DNA of 64,000 nt, from NCBI RefSeq assembly GCF_006442815.1, contig NZ_VFVL01000005.1, positions 186,001 through 250,000 on the forward strand, in the 5' to 3' direction. Positions within the stretch are counted from its first letter, which is position 1. Every line of letters starts with the position of its first letter. The notes beneath the pieces were generated by a model. The model was not told the origin of the DNA and searched no databases. It saw only the letters and a program-made list of their open reading frames with translations. Position numbers and translations under genes: made by a program. The stretch is from Mesorhizobium sp. B2-4-3 (lineage in GTDB: Bacteria; Pseudomonadota; Alphaproteobacteria; Rhizobiales; Rhizobiaceae). Shown piece by piece: positions 36,071 through 44,722 of the stretch.

Positions 36071-36088
36071 ATGTCATTTAAGTGACAC
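36071..36088 (+). promoter_or_regulatory. PHO-box-like motif
   Basis: ATGTCAT-TTAA-GTGACAC resembles the PHO box CTGTCAT-N4-CTGTCAC at 11 of 14 specified positions. It also forms TGTCA...TGACA dyads. It lies about 220 bp upstream of the glycosyltransferase. A PhoB link is speculative. Confidence 0.35.
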
Positions 36089-36168
36089 ATGACAATGTTG
36101 GTGTGCACAAACCGTGCCGGGCGACTCGGGCGCTTTGTAACTGATGAAACGGCCGCGTGCGGCCTGGA

Positions 36169-36293
36169 GCAATTCCAGGAAAAGTGTGAGCGGTTAGGCT
36201 CGGCGGCTTCGCCGTAGCCTTCCGTCCGGAATTGCGTGAAAACAAAGAGATAGAATGGTTCGCCGTTCCGTGAAACGGTGAAACTCTCTATCG
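36169..36293. repeat. Palindromic repeat A, copy 2 (upstream of glycosyltransferase)
   Basis: GCAATTCC and GGAATTGCG arms (36169 and 36228), then CCGTGAAACGGTGAAAC at 36268, mirror the order in copy 1. Here a 25-nt insert (TAGGCTCGGCGG... CCGTAGCC) sits inside the first palindrome. GAGATAGA and CTCTCTAT pair in the second. Confidence 0.85.
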
Positions 36294-36310
36294 GGAGTGA
36301 CCAGATCTCG

Positions 36311-37453
36311 ATGGAACTGACTATCGCAGCCGGCTTGGCTTCGTCAGCCCTTCTTTTCTCCAATCTCGCCAGCATCCTGCTCGCCTCGTCGCGGCTGAAA
36401 CGGCGGCATGTCATCGCGCCGCCCGGCGGCTCGCAGCCGGTCTCCATCATCGTTCCGTCGCGCGGCGTCGAGCCGTTCACGCAGGAGACCTTGCAGCGCG
36501 CCTTCTCGCTCGATTGGCCGCGCTACGAGTTGATCTTCTGCGTCGCGCAGGCCGAAGACCCGGTGATCAAGCTGATCGATGCGGCGATCGCGCGCTGCCC
36601 GAAGGTTCCCGCGAGGCTCCTGATCGGCGACGATCGCGTCAGCGCCAATCCCAAGCTCAACAACTGCGTCAAGGGCTGGCAAGCTGCGCGGCACGATTGG
36701 GTGATCCTCGCCGATTCCAACGTGCTGATGCCGAGGGACTATGTCCAGCATCTGATGGCGGCATGGCGCCCGGATACCGGCCTCGTCTGCTCGACGCCGG
36801 TCGGCTCGCGGCCGGACGGTTTTTGGGCCGAAGTCGAATGCGCCTTCCTCAACACGCTGCAGGCGCGCTGGCAGTATGCCGGCGAGGCGCTTGGGCTCGG
36901 CTTCGCCCAGGGCAAGAGCATGCTGTGGAACAAGCCGATGCTCGATGCCAATGGCGGCATCCAGGCTTTGGCCGCCGAGATCGCCGAGGACGCGGCCGCC
37001 ACTAAGCTGGTCAACAGCCTGGGCCTGCGCGTCAATCTCGTCGCTTCGCCTTTCGAGCAGCCGCTCGGCCAGCGCCGGCTCGCCGAGATATGGTCGCGCC
37101 AGGCGCGCTGGGCGCGGCTGCGCCGCGTCACCTTCCCGCTGTTCTTCGCGCCGGAGATCCTGACCGGCGCCGCGATGCCGCTGCTTCTCGCGCTGATTTC
37201 GGCCGCATTGGCCGGCGTCAGCCTGCCGACCACGGCGCTCTGCGTGCTCGCGGCTGCCTATCTGCCGGAATGCCTGCTTGCCTGGGCAAAAGGCTGGTAC
37301 CTGTCGCCGCGCAGCGTCACCGCGATGCTCGCGCGCGACGCGATGCTTCCGGCCATCTGGGCGCGCGCCTGGTTCGGCGGCGCCGTCGAATGGCGCGGCA
37401 ATGCCATGACCATCCGCACCAAGGCGATGACCGAACTGGAAGAGCTTGCCTGA
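36311..37453 (+). CDS. Glycosyltransferase family 21-like (glucosylceramide synthase / processive lipid glycosyltransferase type)
   Basis: 380 residues. An N-terminal membrane helix (about 5-25) is followed by a GT-A catalytic domain with VSIIVPSRGVEPF, the nucleotide-binding ILADSNVLMP (the D-D/S region near 145), and the acceptor motif QxxRW present as RQARWARLRR near residue 270. Two or three C-terminal helices follow. This is the arrangement of GT21 enzymes that glycosylate lipids at the cytoplasmic face. In Mesorhizobium and Agrobacterium, GT21-related Pgt makes glycosyl-diacylglycerols, and I consider that a candidate function. It is convergent with metZ, 28 bp apart, and has a PHO-box-like motif upstream. 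Confidence 0.8.
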   Translation: MELTIAAGLASSALLFSNLASILLASSRLKRRHVIAPPGGSQPVSIIVPSRGVEPFTQETLQRAFSLDWPRYELIFCVAQAEDPVIKLIDAAIARCPKVPARLLIGDDRVSANPKLNNCVKGWQAARHDWVILADSNVLMPRDYVQHLMAAWRPDTGLVCSTPVGSRPDGFWAEVECAFLNTLQARWQYAGEALGLGFAQGKSMLWNKPMLDANGGIQALAAEIAEDAAATKLVNSLGLRVNLVASPFEQPLGQRRLAEIWSRQARWARLRRVTFPLFFAPEILTGAAMPLLLALISAALAGVSLPTTALCVLAAAYLPECLLAWAKGWYLSPRSVTAMLARDAMLPAIWARAWFGGAVEWRGNAMTIRTKAMTELEELA

Positions 37454-37481
37454 AGCTCCGGCCGCAACGGGCCGCAGCCTG

Positions 37482-38672
37482 CTATTTGGCCGCCTTCAGC
37501 GCCTGCTCGATGTCCTCCAGCAGATCGTCGGCGTCCTCCAGGCCGACCGAAAGCCTCAGAGTGCCGGGTCCTATGCCGAGTTCGGCCCGCGCGTCGTCGC
37601 TCAGGTTCTTGTGCGTCGTCGTCGCCGGATGGGTGATCAGGCTCTTGGCGTCGCCGAGATTGTTCGAGATCAGCACGATGTCGAGCGCGTTCTGAAAGGC
37701 GAAGGCCGCCTGCTTGCCGCCCTTGACGTCGAGGCAGATCAGCGTCGAGCCGCCCGACATCTGCTTCTTCACGACATCCGCCTGCGGATGATCGGCCCGG
37801 CCCGGATAGATGACGCGGGCTATCTCCGGTCGGCCGGCGAGGAAATCCGCGATCTTGCCGGCGCTTTCGGTCTGCTGGCGCACGCGCAGCGGCAGCGTCT
37901 CCAGGCCTTTCAACAGCGTCCAGGCGTTGAAAGGCGACAGGCTGGGACCGGTGTGGCGGAAATAGTCGTGCAGGTTCTCGTCGATCCACTTCTTGTCCGA
38001 AAGGATGACGCCGCCGAGGCAGCGGCCCTGGCCGTCTATGTGCTTGGTCGCCGAATAGACGACGATATGGGCGCCGAGCTGTAGCGGCTTCTGCTGCAGC
38101 GGCGTGGCGAAGACATTGTCGACGATCACCCGCGCGCCGATCGAATTGGCGAGCTTGGTGACCGCGGCGATGTCGACCACTTCCAGCGTCGGATTGGTGG
38201 GGCTTTCGAGGAAGAACAGCTTGGTGTTCGGCCTTATCGCCTTTTCCCAATTGGCGATGTCGGTGCCGTCGACCAGCGTCGCCTGGATGCCGTAGCGCGG
38301 CGCCAGCGTCTCGACCACCCAGCGGCAGGAGCCGAACAGGGCGCGCGCCGCAACGATATGGTCGCCGGCCTTGGCGCTGCAGAGCAGCGCGGCCGAGACG
38401 GCGGCCATGCCGGAAGCGGTGGCGCGGGCATCCTCGGCGCCTTCGAGCGCGCACATGCGCTTTTCGAACATGTCGACCGTTGGGTTGGCGTAGCGCGAAT
38501 AGATGAAGCCGGGCTCCTCGCCCTTGAAGCGGGCCTCCGCCGCCTGCGCGGTCTCGTAGACATAGCCTTGGGTGAGATACATCGCCTCGGATGTCTCGCC
38601 GAAGCTGGAACGCAGCGTTCCGCCATGCACGAGTGCCGTCTGAGGTTTCCAGTTGCGCTTCTTGGTGCTCAT
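37482..38672 (-). CDS. metZ: O-succinylhomoserine sulfhydrylase
   Basis: 396-residue PLP enzyme of the Cys/Met gamma-family that makes homocysteine from O-succinylhomoserine and sulfide. Schiff-base Lys210 lies in VYSATKHIDGQGRCLGG, with SGMAAVSAALL and YSRYANPTVD as PLP and dimer contacts. Length and motifs fit MetZ rather than cystathionine gamma-synthase; the acyl group preference is typical of alphaproteobacteria. The ATG at 38672 gives MSTKKRNWKPQT, the common N-terminus. Expression is under the SAM-II riboswitch and terminator directly upstream. It provides direct sulfhydrylation for methionine synthesis. Confidence 0.93.
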   Translation of the reverse strand: MSTKKRNWKPQTALVHGGTLRSSFGETSEAMYLTQGYVYETAQAAEARFKGEEPGFIYSRYANPTVDMFEKRMCALEGAEDARATASGMAAVSAALLCSAKAGDHIVAARALFGSCRWVVETLAPRYGIQATLVDGTDIANWEKAIRPNTKLFFLESPTNPTLEVVDIAAVTKLANSIGARVIVDNVFATPLQQKPLQLGAHIVVYSATKHIDGQGRCLGGVILSDKKWIDENLHDYFRHTGPSLSPFNAWTLLKGLETLPLRVRQQTESAGKIADFLAGRPEIARVIYPGRADHPQADVVKKQMSGGSTLICLDVKGGKQAAFAFQNALDIVLISNNLGDAKSLITHPATTTHKNLSDDARAELGIGPGTLRLSVGLEDADDLLEDIEQALKAAK

Positions 38673-38690
38673 AGCCCTGCTTCCAGACAC

Positions 38691-38720
38691 AAAAAAACCG
38701 GCCGCGAAGTCGCAACCGGT
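38691..38720 (-). terminator. Expression-platform terminator between SAM-II riboswitch and metZ
   Basis: On the minus strand ACCGG-TT-GCG-ACTT-CGC-GG-CCGGT folds as a stem with one internal mismatch loop, followed by seven U residues. It lies 19 bp before the metZ ATG, so aptamer folding can control read-through. Confidence 0.8.
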
Positions 38721-38744
38721 CCATATAGCCTTGCGGCTCGACGG

Positions 38745-38800
38745 TCCTTTAGCGACTTGTTTAACGTGGCTGCAAGCCGACCGGCCAAATCACCACGGGA
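38745..38800 (-). promoter_or_regulatory. SAM-II riboswitch controlling metZ
   Basis: The minus strand reads CGTGGTGATTTGGCCGGTCG, then GCTTGCAGCCACG, then TTAAACAAGTCGCTAAAG. These are the conserved blocks of the SAM-II class: the GTGGTGATTTG stem strand pairs with CCACG, and the pseudoknot strand is AAACAAGT...GCTAAAG. SAM-II is found before metA, metX and metZ in alphaproteobacteria. SAM binding should lower metZ expression. Confidence 0.92.
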
Positions 38801-38883
38801 TAACGACCCTTTAGACCCGCGCCGCGCTTGCGTCAATTGCCGGCTTCATTAAGAGGTTTGTACCAGCAGAGCGGAGCAAGACT

Positions 38884-39978
38884 TTGCGGCAGACAGGCAT
38901 TCTTCCCGACCAGGATATTTCCGCGCTGTTCCAGTCCGGTGCGCTGAAGTCGCCGCGCGCGCTGGACACCAACCAGATCCAGCCGGCCAGCCTTGACCTG
39001 AGGCTCGGCGACACGGCCTTCCGCGTGCGCGCCTCCTTCCTGCCCGGCCCCGATCATCGGGTAGCCGACAAGCTCGAGCGGCTGAAGTTGCATGAATTCA
39101 GCCTCGCCGGGGGCGCGGTGCTGGAAACCGGTTGCGTCTACATCGTGCCGCTGCTCGAAAGCCTGGCATTGCCGGCCGAGGTTTCAGCCTCTGCAAATCC
39201 GAAGAGTTCGACCGGGCGGCTCGACATCTTCACCCGAGTGATGACCGATCGTGGCCATGAGTTCGACAAGATCGCCGCCGGCTATCGCGGGCCGCTCTAT
39301 CTCGAAGTCAGCCCGCGCACCTTCCCGATCGTCGTGCGCGCCGGCTCGCGGCTGTCGCAGATCCGTTTCCGCACCGGCAACGCGGTGCTTTCCGAGAGCG
39401 AGCTGCGCGACCTCCATCGCGCCGAGATGCTGGTTGCCACCGAGCCGCCCAATATTTCAGGCGGCGGCATCGCGCTCTCCATCGACCTCGACGGCGACAA
39501 GGACGGCCTTGTCGGCTATCGCGGCAAGCACCACACCGGCCTGGTCGATGTCGACAAGCGCGCCGCGCAGGACGTCGTCGATTTCTGGGAGCCGATCTAC
39601 AAGAGCGGCGCCGGCGAGCTGGTGCTCGATCCGGACGAATTCTACATCCTGGTCTCGCGCGAGGCCGTGCACGTGCCGCCGCTCTATGCCGCCGAGATGA
39701 CACCCTTCGATCCGCTGGTCGGCGAGTTCCGCGTCCATTATGCCGGCTTCTTCGATCCGGGCTTCGGCCACTCCGCCGCCGGCGGCAGCGGCAGCCGCGC
39801 GGTGCTCGAAGTGCGCAGCCACGAGGTGCCGTTCATCCTCGACCACGGCCAGATCGTCGGCCGTCTTGTCTACGAGCACATGCTGCAGCGCCCGCAGGCG
39901 CTTTACGGCACCGATCTCGGCTCGAACTACCAGGCGCAGGGCCTGAAGCTATCCAAGCATTTTCGGGCAGCGCGCTGA
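38884..39978 (+). CDS. dcd: dCTP deaminase, double-length form
   Basis: 364 residues, about twice the 188-residue E. coli dCTP deaminase. It looks like two trimeric dUTPase-fold units in tandem. Conserved segments are QPASLDLRLGDTAFRV (substrate entrance), SSTGRLDIFTRVMTD (helix with catalytic contacts) in the first half, and GFFDPGFGH and EVRSHEVPFILDHGQ in the second. It makes dUTP from dCTP for thymidylate synthesis. The start is a TTG at 38884 (LRQTGILPDQDI), preceded by CGGAGC. It is divergent from metZ, with the SAM-II riboswitch between. Rhizobial Dcd proteins commonly have this length. Confidence 0.88.
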   Translation: MRQTGILPDQDISALFQSGALKSPRALDTNQIQPASLDLRLGDTAFRVRASFLPGPDHRVADKLERLKLHEFSLAGGAVLETGCVYIVPLLESLALPAEVSASANPKSSTGRLDIFTRVMTDRGHEFDKIAAGYRGPLYLEVSPRTFPIVVRAGSRLSQIRFRTGNAVLSESELRDLHRAEMLVATEPPNISGGGIALSIDLDGDKDGLVGYRGKHHTGLVDVDKRAAQDVVDFWEPIYKSGAGELVLDPDEFYILVSREAVHVPPLYAAEMTPFDPLVGEFRVHYAGFFDPGFGHSAAGGSGSRAVLEVRSHEVPFILDHGQIVGRLVYEHMLQRPQALYGTDLGSNYQAQGLKLSKHFRAAR

Positions 39979-39985
39979 GGTTTGA

Positions 39986-40036
39986 ACTGCCAATCTCCCC
40001 CCTCGTGGGGGAGATGCCCGGCAGGGCAGAGGGGGG
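39986..40036. repeat. Fragment of a dispersed GC-rich rhizobial repeat
   Basis: CCAATCTCCCCCCTCGTGGGGGAG, then GCCCGGCAGGGCAGAGGGGGGC, follows the dcd stop. CTCCCCC and GGGGGAG form a stem. I recall these strings as frequent intergenic repeats in rhizobia. It may terminate dcd. Confidence 0.6.
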
Positions 40037-40057
40037 CGCGAAGGATCGCTGGCTTAT

Positions 40058-40441
40058 CCTTCGTCATTCTATGGCGGAGCAAGGAGCGAAGCGACGCGGC
40101 GCAGACCATAGAATCCATGCCGTGACGGCTGAGAGCCGCTACGGTCCAGAGCGTTCACCAGCCGATCCCGCGAAAGAGCCCGAACCATTCCGCATTGGCT
40201 TTCTCGATCGATTCAATCGTCCATTGGCGTGGCCGGCAAAGTCGTTAGTGACGCCGATATAGATCGCGTCGCCTTTTCTCGCTCGCGGTCATGTAACCAC
40301 AGCCTGTCATGTTGCCATCTTAGCTGGCGCTGTCGCCAACGGCTATTCTGGACCGCAGCAGCCTATGGCCAATGTCACGGCATGGATTCTAGGGTCTGCG
40401 CGCGTCGCTTCGCTCCTTGCTCCGCCCTAGAATGACGAAGG
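40058..40441. mobile_element. MITE-like palindromic element, copy 2, with 68-nt terminal inverted repeats
   Basis: The left arm (40058-40126, CCTTCGTCATTCTATGGCGG... CCATGCCGTGAC) and right arm (40374-40441) are reverse complements with only about four mismatches over 68 nt. The interior is about 247 nt and carries a GIY-YIG nuclease remnant. Arms are homologous to the element at 1207-1392. It has no transposase and fills most of the 551-bp gap between dcd and gguC. I cannot tell whether it moves by transposase in trans or is a static repeat. Confidence 0.75.
40155..40292 (-). pseudogene. GIY-YIG nuclease remnant inside the palindromic element
   Basis: On the minus strand, one frame reads AIYIGVTNDFAGHAN, which is the GIY-YIG signature region, and a shifted frame reads TIESIEKANAEWFGLFRGIG followed by a stop, resembling the family C-terminus (IEKANPEWRDLY-like). 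The catalytic middle is deleted and the frame is broken. It is a decayed member of the small GIY-YIG family common in rhizobia. No function is expected. Confidence 0.55.
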
Positions 40442-40481
40442 CGGATCGGCGGCGGGACAGCGCTCCCCTGACCTGCCGTCC

Positions 40482-40511
40482 ATCTCCCTCTTTGAGGGAT
40501 CCAAGGGAGAT
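40482..40511 (-). terminator. Hairpin after gguC
   Basis: ATCTCCCT and AGGGAGAT form a perfect 8-bp stem with a 14-nt loop, 18 bp past the gguC stop on the minus strand. No strong U tract follows. Confidence 0.4.
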
Positions 40512-40529
40512 CACGCTGTCATCGGCGCC

Positions 40530-41522
40530 TCACAGCGCCTTCACCGCCACCTTGACCGGCTTCTCGATCTCCAGCGGATTGCGCAGCGGCAGGCCGAAAT
40601 CCTGCGCTTCGATCTCGAACGTATCGCCGGCCTCGGTCCTGACGCCATCGGCGAAGGATAATGTCGCGGTGCCGAACATATGCACATGCACGTCGCCCGG
40701 CTGGCGGAAGGCCGAATATTTGAAATGATGGTGCTCGAGATTGGCGATGGTGTGCGACATGTTCGCTTCGCCGGACAGGAACGGCTTTTCCCACAGAAGC
40801 TTGCCGTCGCGCCAGATGCGTGATGCGCCGCGGATGTCGGCCGGCAGGTCGCCGATCAGGATCTCGGGGCCGAACGAGGCGTTGCGCAGCTTGGAGTGGG
40901 CGAGGAACAGATAGTTCACCCGCTCCGTCACGTGGTCGGAGAACTCGTTCGACAGCGTGAAACCGACGCGGAACGGCGCGCCGTCGTCGCCGATGACGTA
41001 GATGCCGGCGATCTCCGGCTCCTCGCCGCCGTCCTGCGCGAAGGCCGGCGACATCAGGGGCGCGCCGGGCGCCACCGCCATCGTGCCGTTGCCCTTGTAG
41101 AACCATTCCGGTTGCACGCCGACCTGGCCCTTGGCGGGCTTGCCGCCTTCCAGCCCCATGCGGAACATCTTCATGGAATCGGTGAGCTGTTCCTCGCCGT
41201 CATTGAGCTTCTTGTGCATGGAATCGCGCGTCGCCGCCGAGCCGAGATGCGTGAGGCCGGTGCCGGTGAGATGCAGATGCGCCGGATCCGGATGGTTGAT
41301 CGGCGAGACCAGCCTGCCCCTCTTGTAGGCGGCATCGAGATCGACCGTCTCGCCATAGCCCTTGCGCTCGATCAGCGCTTCGAGCCCGGTGCCGGTGCGC
41401 GCGGCCTCCATCGCCAGCGAATAGACGCTGCGCGCGCCGTTGATGACCCTGGTCTTGCCGCCGCCGTTGCGGGCGACAACGCGGATCGTCTCGGCGTCGT
41501 CGAGGATCTGGGAGATCAGCAT
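40530..41522 (-). CDS. gguC: GguC/AraD1 family protein (fumarylacetoacetate hydrolase fold)
   Basis: 330-residue FAH-fold protein. Recognisable blocks are LVSPINHPDPAHLHLTGTGL, GGEEPEIAGIYVIGDDGAPF with the metal-site Glu residues, and the C-terminal GDTFEIEAQDFGLPLRNPLE. The family includes 2-keto-3-deoxy-arabonate dehydratase (AraD1-type). In Agrobacterium, gguC follows gguA and gguB beside chvE, and the order is the same here. It probably handles a sugar-acid intermediate of arabinose or galactose catabolism imported by ChvE-GguAB. It is separated from gguB by 200 bp that include a degenerate copy of palindromic repeat A. Confidence 0.88.
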   Translation of the reverse strand: MLISQILDDAETIRVVARNGGGKTRVINGARSVYSLAMEAARTGTGLEALIERKGYGETVDLDAAYKRGRLVSPINHPDPAHLHLTGTGLTHLGSAATRDSMHKKLNDGEEQLTDSMKMFRMGLEGGKPAKGQVGVQPEWFYKGNGTMAVAPGAPLMSPAFAQDGGEEPEIAGIYVIGDDGAPFRVGFTLSNEFSDHVTERVNYLFLAHSKLRNASFGPEILIGDLPADIRGASRIWRDGKLLWEKPFLSGEANMSHTIANLEHHHFKYSAFRQPGDVHVHMFGTATLSFADGVRTEAGDTFEIEAQDFGLPLRNPLEIEKPVKVAVKAL

Positions 41523-41583
41523 GTTTTGAATCCTCTCTCATTTTATCGGCTGCCTGCGGGCAAGCCTTACCCGGCGCGGCGTG

Positions 41584-41629
41584 GAGCAATCCCCGCCACG
41601 GTTGAAACGCTTCGTCCGGATTGCGTTCG
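41584..41629. repeat. Degenerate copy of palindromic repeat A
   Basis: GGAGCAATCCCCGCCACGG, then TTGAAACGCTTCGTCCGGATTGCG, keeps the GCAAT...CGTCCGGATTGCG frame of repeat A with several changes. It lies in the gguB-gguC gap. Confidence 0.5.
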
Positions 41630-41722
41630 CGAGCCTGGTCCTTGCTGGACTCTTGGCGCCGACGGGTGCCGGCAGCTTCGCGATCTGAAACCCGTATGCC
41701 TCCTTAAATCCGCTTCCGGCCC

Positions 41723-43015
41723 TTAAGCCTTGTTCTTGTTGTAGACGTCGAAGATCACGGCGCCGAGCAGCACCAGGCCCTTGACCACCTGCTGCCAGTC
41801 GACATTGACGCCCATGATCGACATGCCGTTGTTCATCACGCCCATGATGAAGCCGCCGACCACGGCGCCGATCACCTGTCCGACGCCGCCCATTGCCGAT
41901 GCGCCGCCGATGAAGACGGCCGCAATGACGTCGAGCTCGCTGCCGAGACCCGCCGCCGGCACCGCCTGGCCGAGGCGCGCCGCGATGATCAGGCCGCCCA
42001 GCGCCGACAGGACGCCCATGTTGATGAACACCATCAGCGTCAGCCTCTCGGTGTTGATGCCCGACAGCTGCGCTGCCTTGGCGTTGCCGCCCATCGCGTA
42101 GATGCGGCGGCCGATGGTCATGCGCTTGGTGACGAAGACGAACAGCGATATCAGCACGCCCATGACCAGGAGCACGACCGGCAGGCCACGGTAGCTGGCG
42201 AACTGGAAGACCAGGAACAGCGCCAGCGCGCTGCCGACCAGCGTCTTGATGACGAACAGCGGGAAGGGCTCCGCCTCATAGCCATGCCGCTCGCGCTTGC
42301 GCCGCGTCCGGAAGCCGAAATAGGCGTAGGCGAGCACCGCGATAAGGCCGAGCACGACCGTCGTCATGTGCAGCGTCAAGCCGCTGCCGAGAATCGTCTT
42401 GCCGGCGGCATTGACGGTTGGCGGGATCAGCGTCAGCGGGCCGATCACGTCCGGGATGAAGCCCGAGCTCAGAGCCTTGAAGCTGGGCGGCAGCGGGCCG
42501 ACCGAGGAGCCGCCGCCGAGCAGCGCCTGGCAGATGCCGCGGAAGATCAGCATACCGGCCAGCGTCACGATGAAGCTCGGTATCTTGTGATAGGCGATCC
42601 AGTAGCCTTGCGCCGCGCCGATCAGGGCCCCGACGAACAGGCAGACGATCGAGACCACCAGCGGATTCGAGAATATCCCGAGCGGCCAGATCACCATCAT
42701 CATCGCTGCTAGCGCGCCGATGAAGCCGGCGACCGACCCCACGCTGAGATCGATATAGCCGGAGACGATGACCAGCAGCATGCCGAGCGCCATCACGATG
42801 ATGAACGAGTTCTGCTGCACCAAATTGCTGAGGTTGACCGGTTTGAACAGCGTTCCCGACGTCGTGTACTGGAAGAACAGCATGATGACGATCAGAGCGA
42901 TGATCAGGCCGTATTCGCGCAGGTTCGTCGTCAGCGCCGAGACGGCGATGCGCTGTCCCTGCTTGACATCCTCGGCGACGCCGCTTTGCGGTGCGGGAGC
43001 GCTGTCTGTGCTCAT
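41723..43015 (-). CDS. gguB: Multiple sugar ABC transporter permease GguB
   Basis: 430-residue polytopic permease of the RbsC/XylH type. About ten hydrophobic helices are visible, with the family motif [16 protein letters not shown] region present as [20 protein letters not shown] and the EAA-like [20 protein letters not shown] near the C-terminus. A basic cytoplasmic loop ([12 protein letters not shown]) occurs near residue 240. Its ATG overlaps the gguA stop by four bases (ATGA), so it is translationally coupled. It forms the membrane channel for ChvE-bound sugars. Length is above the 330 residues of RbsC, as in XylH and GguB. Confidence 0.92.
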   Translation of the reverse strand: MSTDSAPAPQSGVAEDVKQGQRIAVSALTTNLREYGLIIALIVIMLFFQYTTSGTLFKPVNLSNLVQQNSFIIVMALGMLLVIVSGYIDLSVGSVAGFIGALAAMMMVIWPLGIFSNPLVVSIVCLFVGALIGAAQGYWIAYHKIPSFIVTLAGMLIFRGICQALLGGGSSVGPLPPSFKALSSGFIPDVIGPLTLIPPTVNAAGKTILGSGLTLHMTTVVLGLIAVLAYAYFGFRTRRKRERHGYEAEPFPLFVIKTLVGSALALFLVFQFASYRGLPVVLLVMGVLISLFVFVTKRMTIGRRIYAMGGNAKAAQLSGINTERLTLMVFINMGVLSALGGLIIAARLGQAVPAAGLGSELDVIAAVFIGGASAMGGVGQVIGAVVGGFIMGVMNNGMSIMGVNVDWQQVVKGLVLLGAVIFDVYNKNKA

Positions 43016-44544
43016 GATGCTTTTCCTTCTCCGCGAACGATGGCGCGCATGATCTTCTCCTGGCTGGCGTCGCTCGCCGCCATCTCGCCGACGATACGCC
43101 CCTCGTTCATCACATAGATGCGGTCGGAGATACCGAGCAATTCAGGCATTTCCGACGAGATGACGATGATCGCTTTGCCCTCGGCGGCAAGGCGCGCGAT
43201 GATCGTATAGATTTCGTACTTCGCGCCGACGTCAATGCCGCGGGTCGGCTCGTCCAGGATCAAAACCTCCGGATCGGCGAACAGCCATTTGGACAGCACG
43301 ACCTTCTGCTGGTTGCCGCCCGAGAGGTTGCCGGTGAGCTGGTAGACGCTGGAGGCGCGGATGTTGGTCTTCTTGCGATAGTCGTTGGCGACGCTCATCT
43401 CGCGCATGTCGTCGATGACGCCGCGGCTGGAGACGCCGCCCAGGTTGGCCAAAGTCACATTGTGCTTGATGTGGTCGATGAGGTTGAGGCCGTAGGTCTT
43501 GCGGTCCTCGGTGACATAGGCGATGCGGTTTTCCACCGCCTTGCTCACCGTCGAAAGATCGAGCGGCTTGCCCCTGAGCAGCACCTCGCCGGTGATGTGC
43601 CGGCCGTAGGTGCGGCCGAACAGGCTCATAGCGAATTCGGTGCGGCCGGCGCCCATCAGCCCGGCGATGCCGACAACCTCGCCCTTGCGCACATTGATGT
43701 TGATGTTCTTGATCACCTGCCGCTCGGCATGGATCGGGTGGTAGACCGACCAGTCCTTGACCTCGAAGATGACCTCGCCGATCTTCGGCTCGCGCGGCGG
43801 GTAGCGGTCGTCGAGCGAACGGCCGACCATCGAGGTGATGATGCGGTCTTCCGAGATGTCCTTCCTCGGCAGGGTCTCGATGGTGCGCCCGTCGCGGATC
43901 ACCGTCACCTTGTCGGCGACGCGGTTCACCTCGTTGAGCTTGTGCGAGATCAGGATCGAGGTCATGCCCTGGCGCTTGAACTCGAGCAGGAGGTCGAGCA
44001 GCGCCTGGCTGTCCTTTTCGCTGAGCGACGCCGTCGGCTCGTCCAGGATCAGGAGCTTCACTTCCTTGCTCAGCGCCTTGGCGATCTCGACCAGCTGCTG
44101 CTTGCCGACGCCGATATTGGTGATCAGCGTCTTCGGGTCTTCCTTGAGCCCGACCTTCTTGAGCAGGGCGCCGGTGCGCGTCTCGTTGGCGTCCCAGTCG
44201 ATGACGCCGTAGCTGGCGTGCTCGTTGCCGAGGAAGATGTTTTCCGCGATCGACAGCATCGGCACCAGGGCAAGCTCCTGGTGGATGATGACGATGCCGA
44301 TATGCTCGCTGTCGTGAATGCCTCTGAAATTGCACTCCTGGCCGCGGAAGATGATCTGGCCGTCATAGGTGCCGGTCGGATAGACGCCCGACAGCACCTT
44401 CATCAGCGTCGACTTGCCGGCGCCGTTCTCGCCGACGATGGCGTGGATCTCACCGTCCTCGACGCTGAGATTGACGTTCGACAACGCCTTCACGCCGGGA
44501 AACGTCTTGGTGATGTCGCGCATCTCCAAAATCGTCGAGGCCAT
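43012..44544 (-). CDS. gguA: Multiple sugar ABC transporter ATP-binding protein GguA
   Basis: 510 residues with two ABC cassettes, as in RbsA/XylG-type sugar importers. The first Walker A is GENGAGKST (38-46), with signature [13 protein letters not shown] and Walker [12 protein letters not shown]. The second Walker A-like loop is degenerate (GLMGAGRTE), with signature [13 protein letters not shown] and Walker [13 protein letters not shown]. The degenerate second site is normal for the family. It powers uptake through GguB. A hairpin separates it from chvE, so it is expressed at a lower level than the binding protein. Confidence 0.94.
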   Translation of the reverse strand: MASTILEMRDITKTFPGVKALSNVNLSVEDGEIHAIVGENGAGKSTLMKVLSGVYPTGTYDGQIIFRGQECNFRGIHDSEHIGIVIIHQELALVPMLSIAENIFLGNEHASYGVIDWDANETRTGALLKKVGLKEDPKTLITNIGVGKQQLVEIAKALSKEVKLLILDEPTASLSEKDSQALLDLLLEFKRQGMTSILISHKLNEVNRVADKVTVIRDGRTIETLPRKDISEDRIITSMVGRSLDDRYPPREPKIGEVIFEVKDWSVYHPIHAERQVIKNININVRKGEVVGIAGLMGAGRTEFAMSLFGRTYGRHITGEVLLRGKPLDLSTVSKAVENRIAYVTEDRKTYGLNLIDHIKHNVTLANLGGVSSRGVIDDMREMSVANDYRKKTNIRASSVYQLTGNLSGGNQQKVVLSKWLFADPEVLILDEPTRGIDVGAKYEIYTIIARLAAEGKAIIVISSEMPELLGISDRIYVMNEGRIVGEMAASDASQEKIMRAIVRGEGKAS

Positions 44545-44676
44545 CAGGATCTGCTCCCTGGGCGCATGGCTCCAGAACCGGCTCCGATCCCGGAAGGGCT
44601 CATGCGCGAAATCAACATACTGCGGCGCGTGACGCCACAGAAGCCGGCAAAAACAATACCGGGGTCGGCTCTGAAC

Positions 44677-44706
44677 GAAAAGGGGCCCTGCGTCGCGCAG
44701 GACCCC
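44677..44706 (-). terminator. Attenuating hairpin between chvE and gguA
   Basis: GGGGCCCTGCG and CGCAGGACCCC pair around a 3-nt loop, 17 bp after the chvE stop. On the minus strand it is followed by CCCCTTTTCGTT, a short U stretch. Such a hairpin lets chvE be made in excess over the membrane components. Confidence 0.65.
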
Positions 44707-44722
44707 TCCTTTCGAGGCTGGA

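Larger units (their letters stand above)
35965..36310. other. Divergent apaG / glycosyltransferase intergenic region
   Basis: 346 bp. It contains the PHO-box-like motif at 36071-36088 and palindromic repeat A copy 2 at 36169-36293. I find no supportable coding frame. Promoters for the two divergent genes must lie here. Confidence 0.6.
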
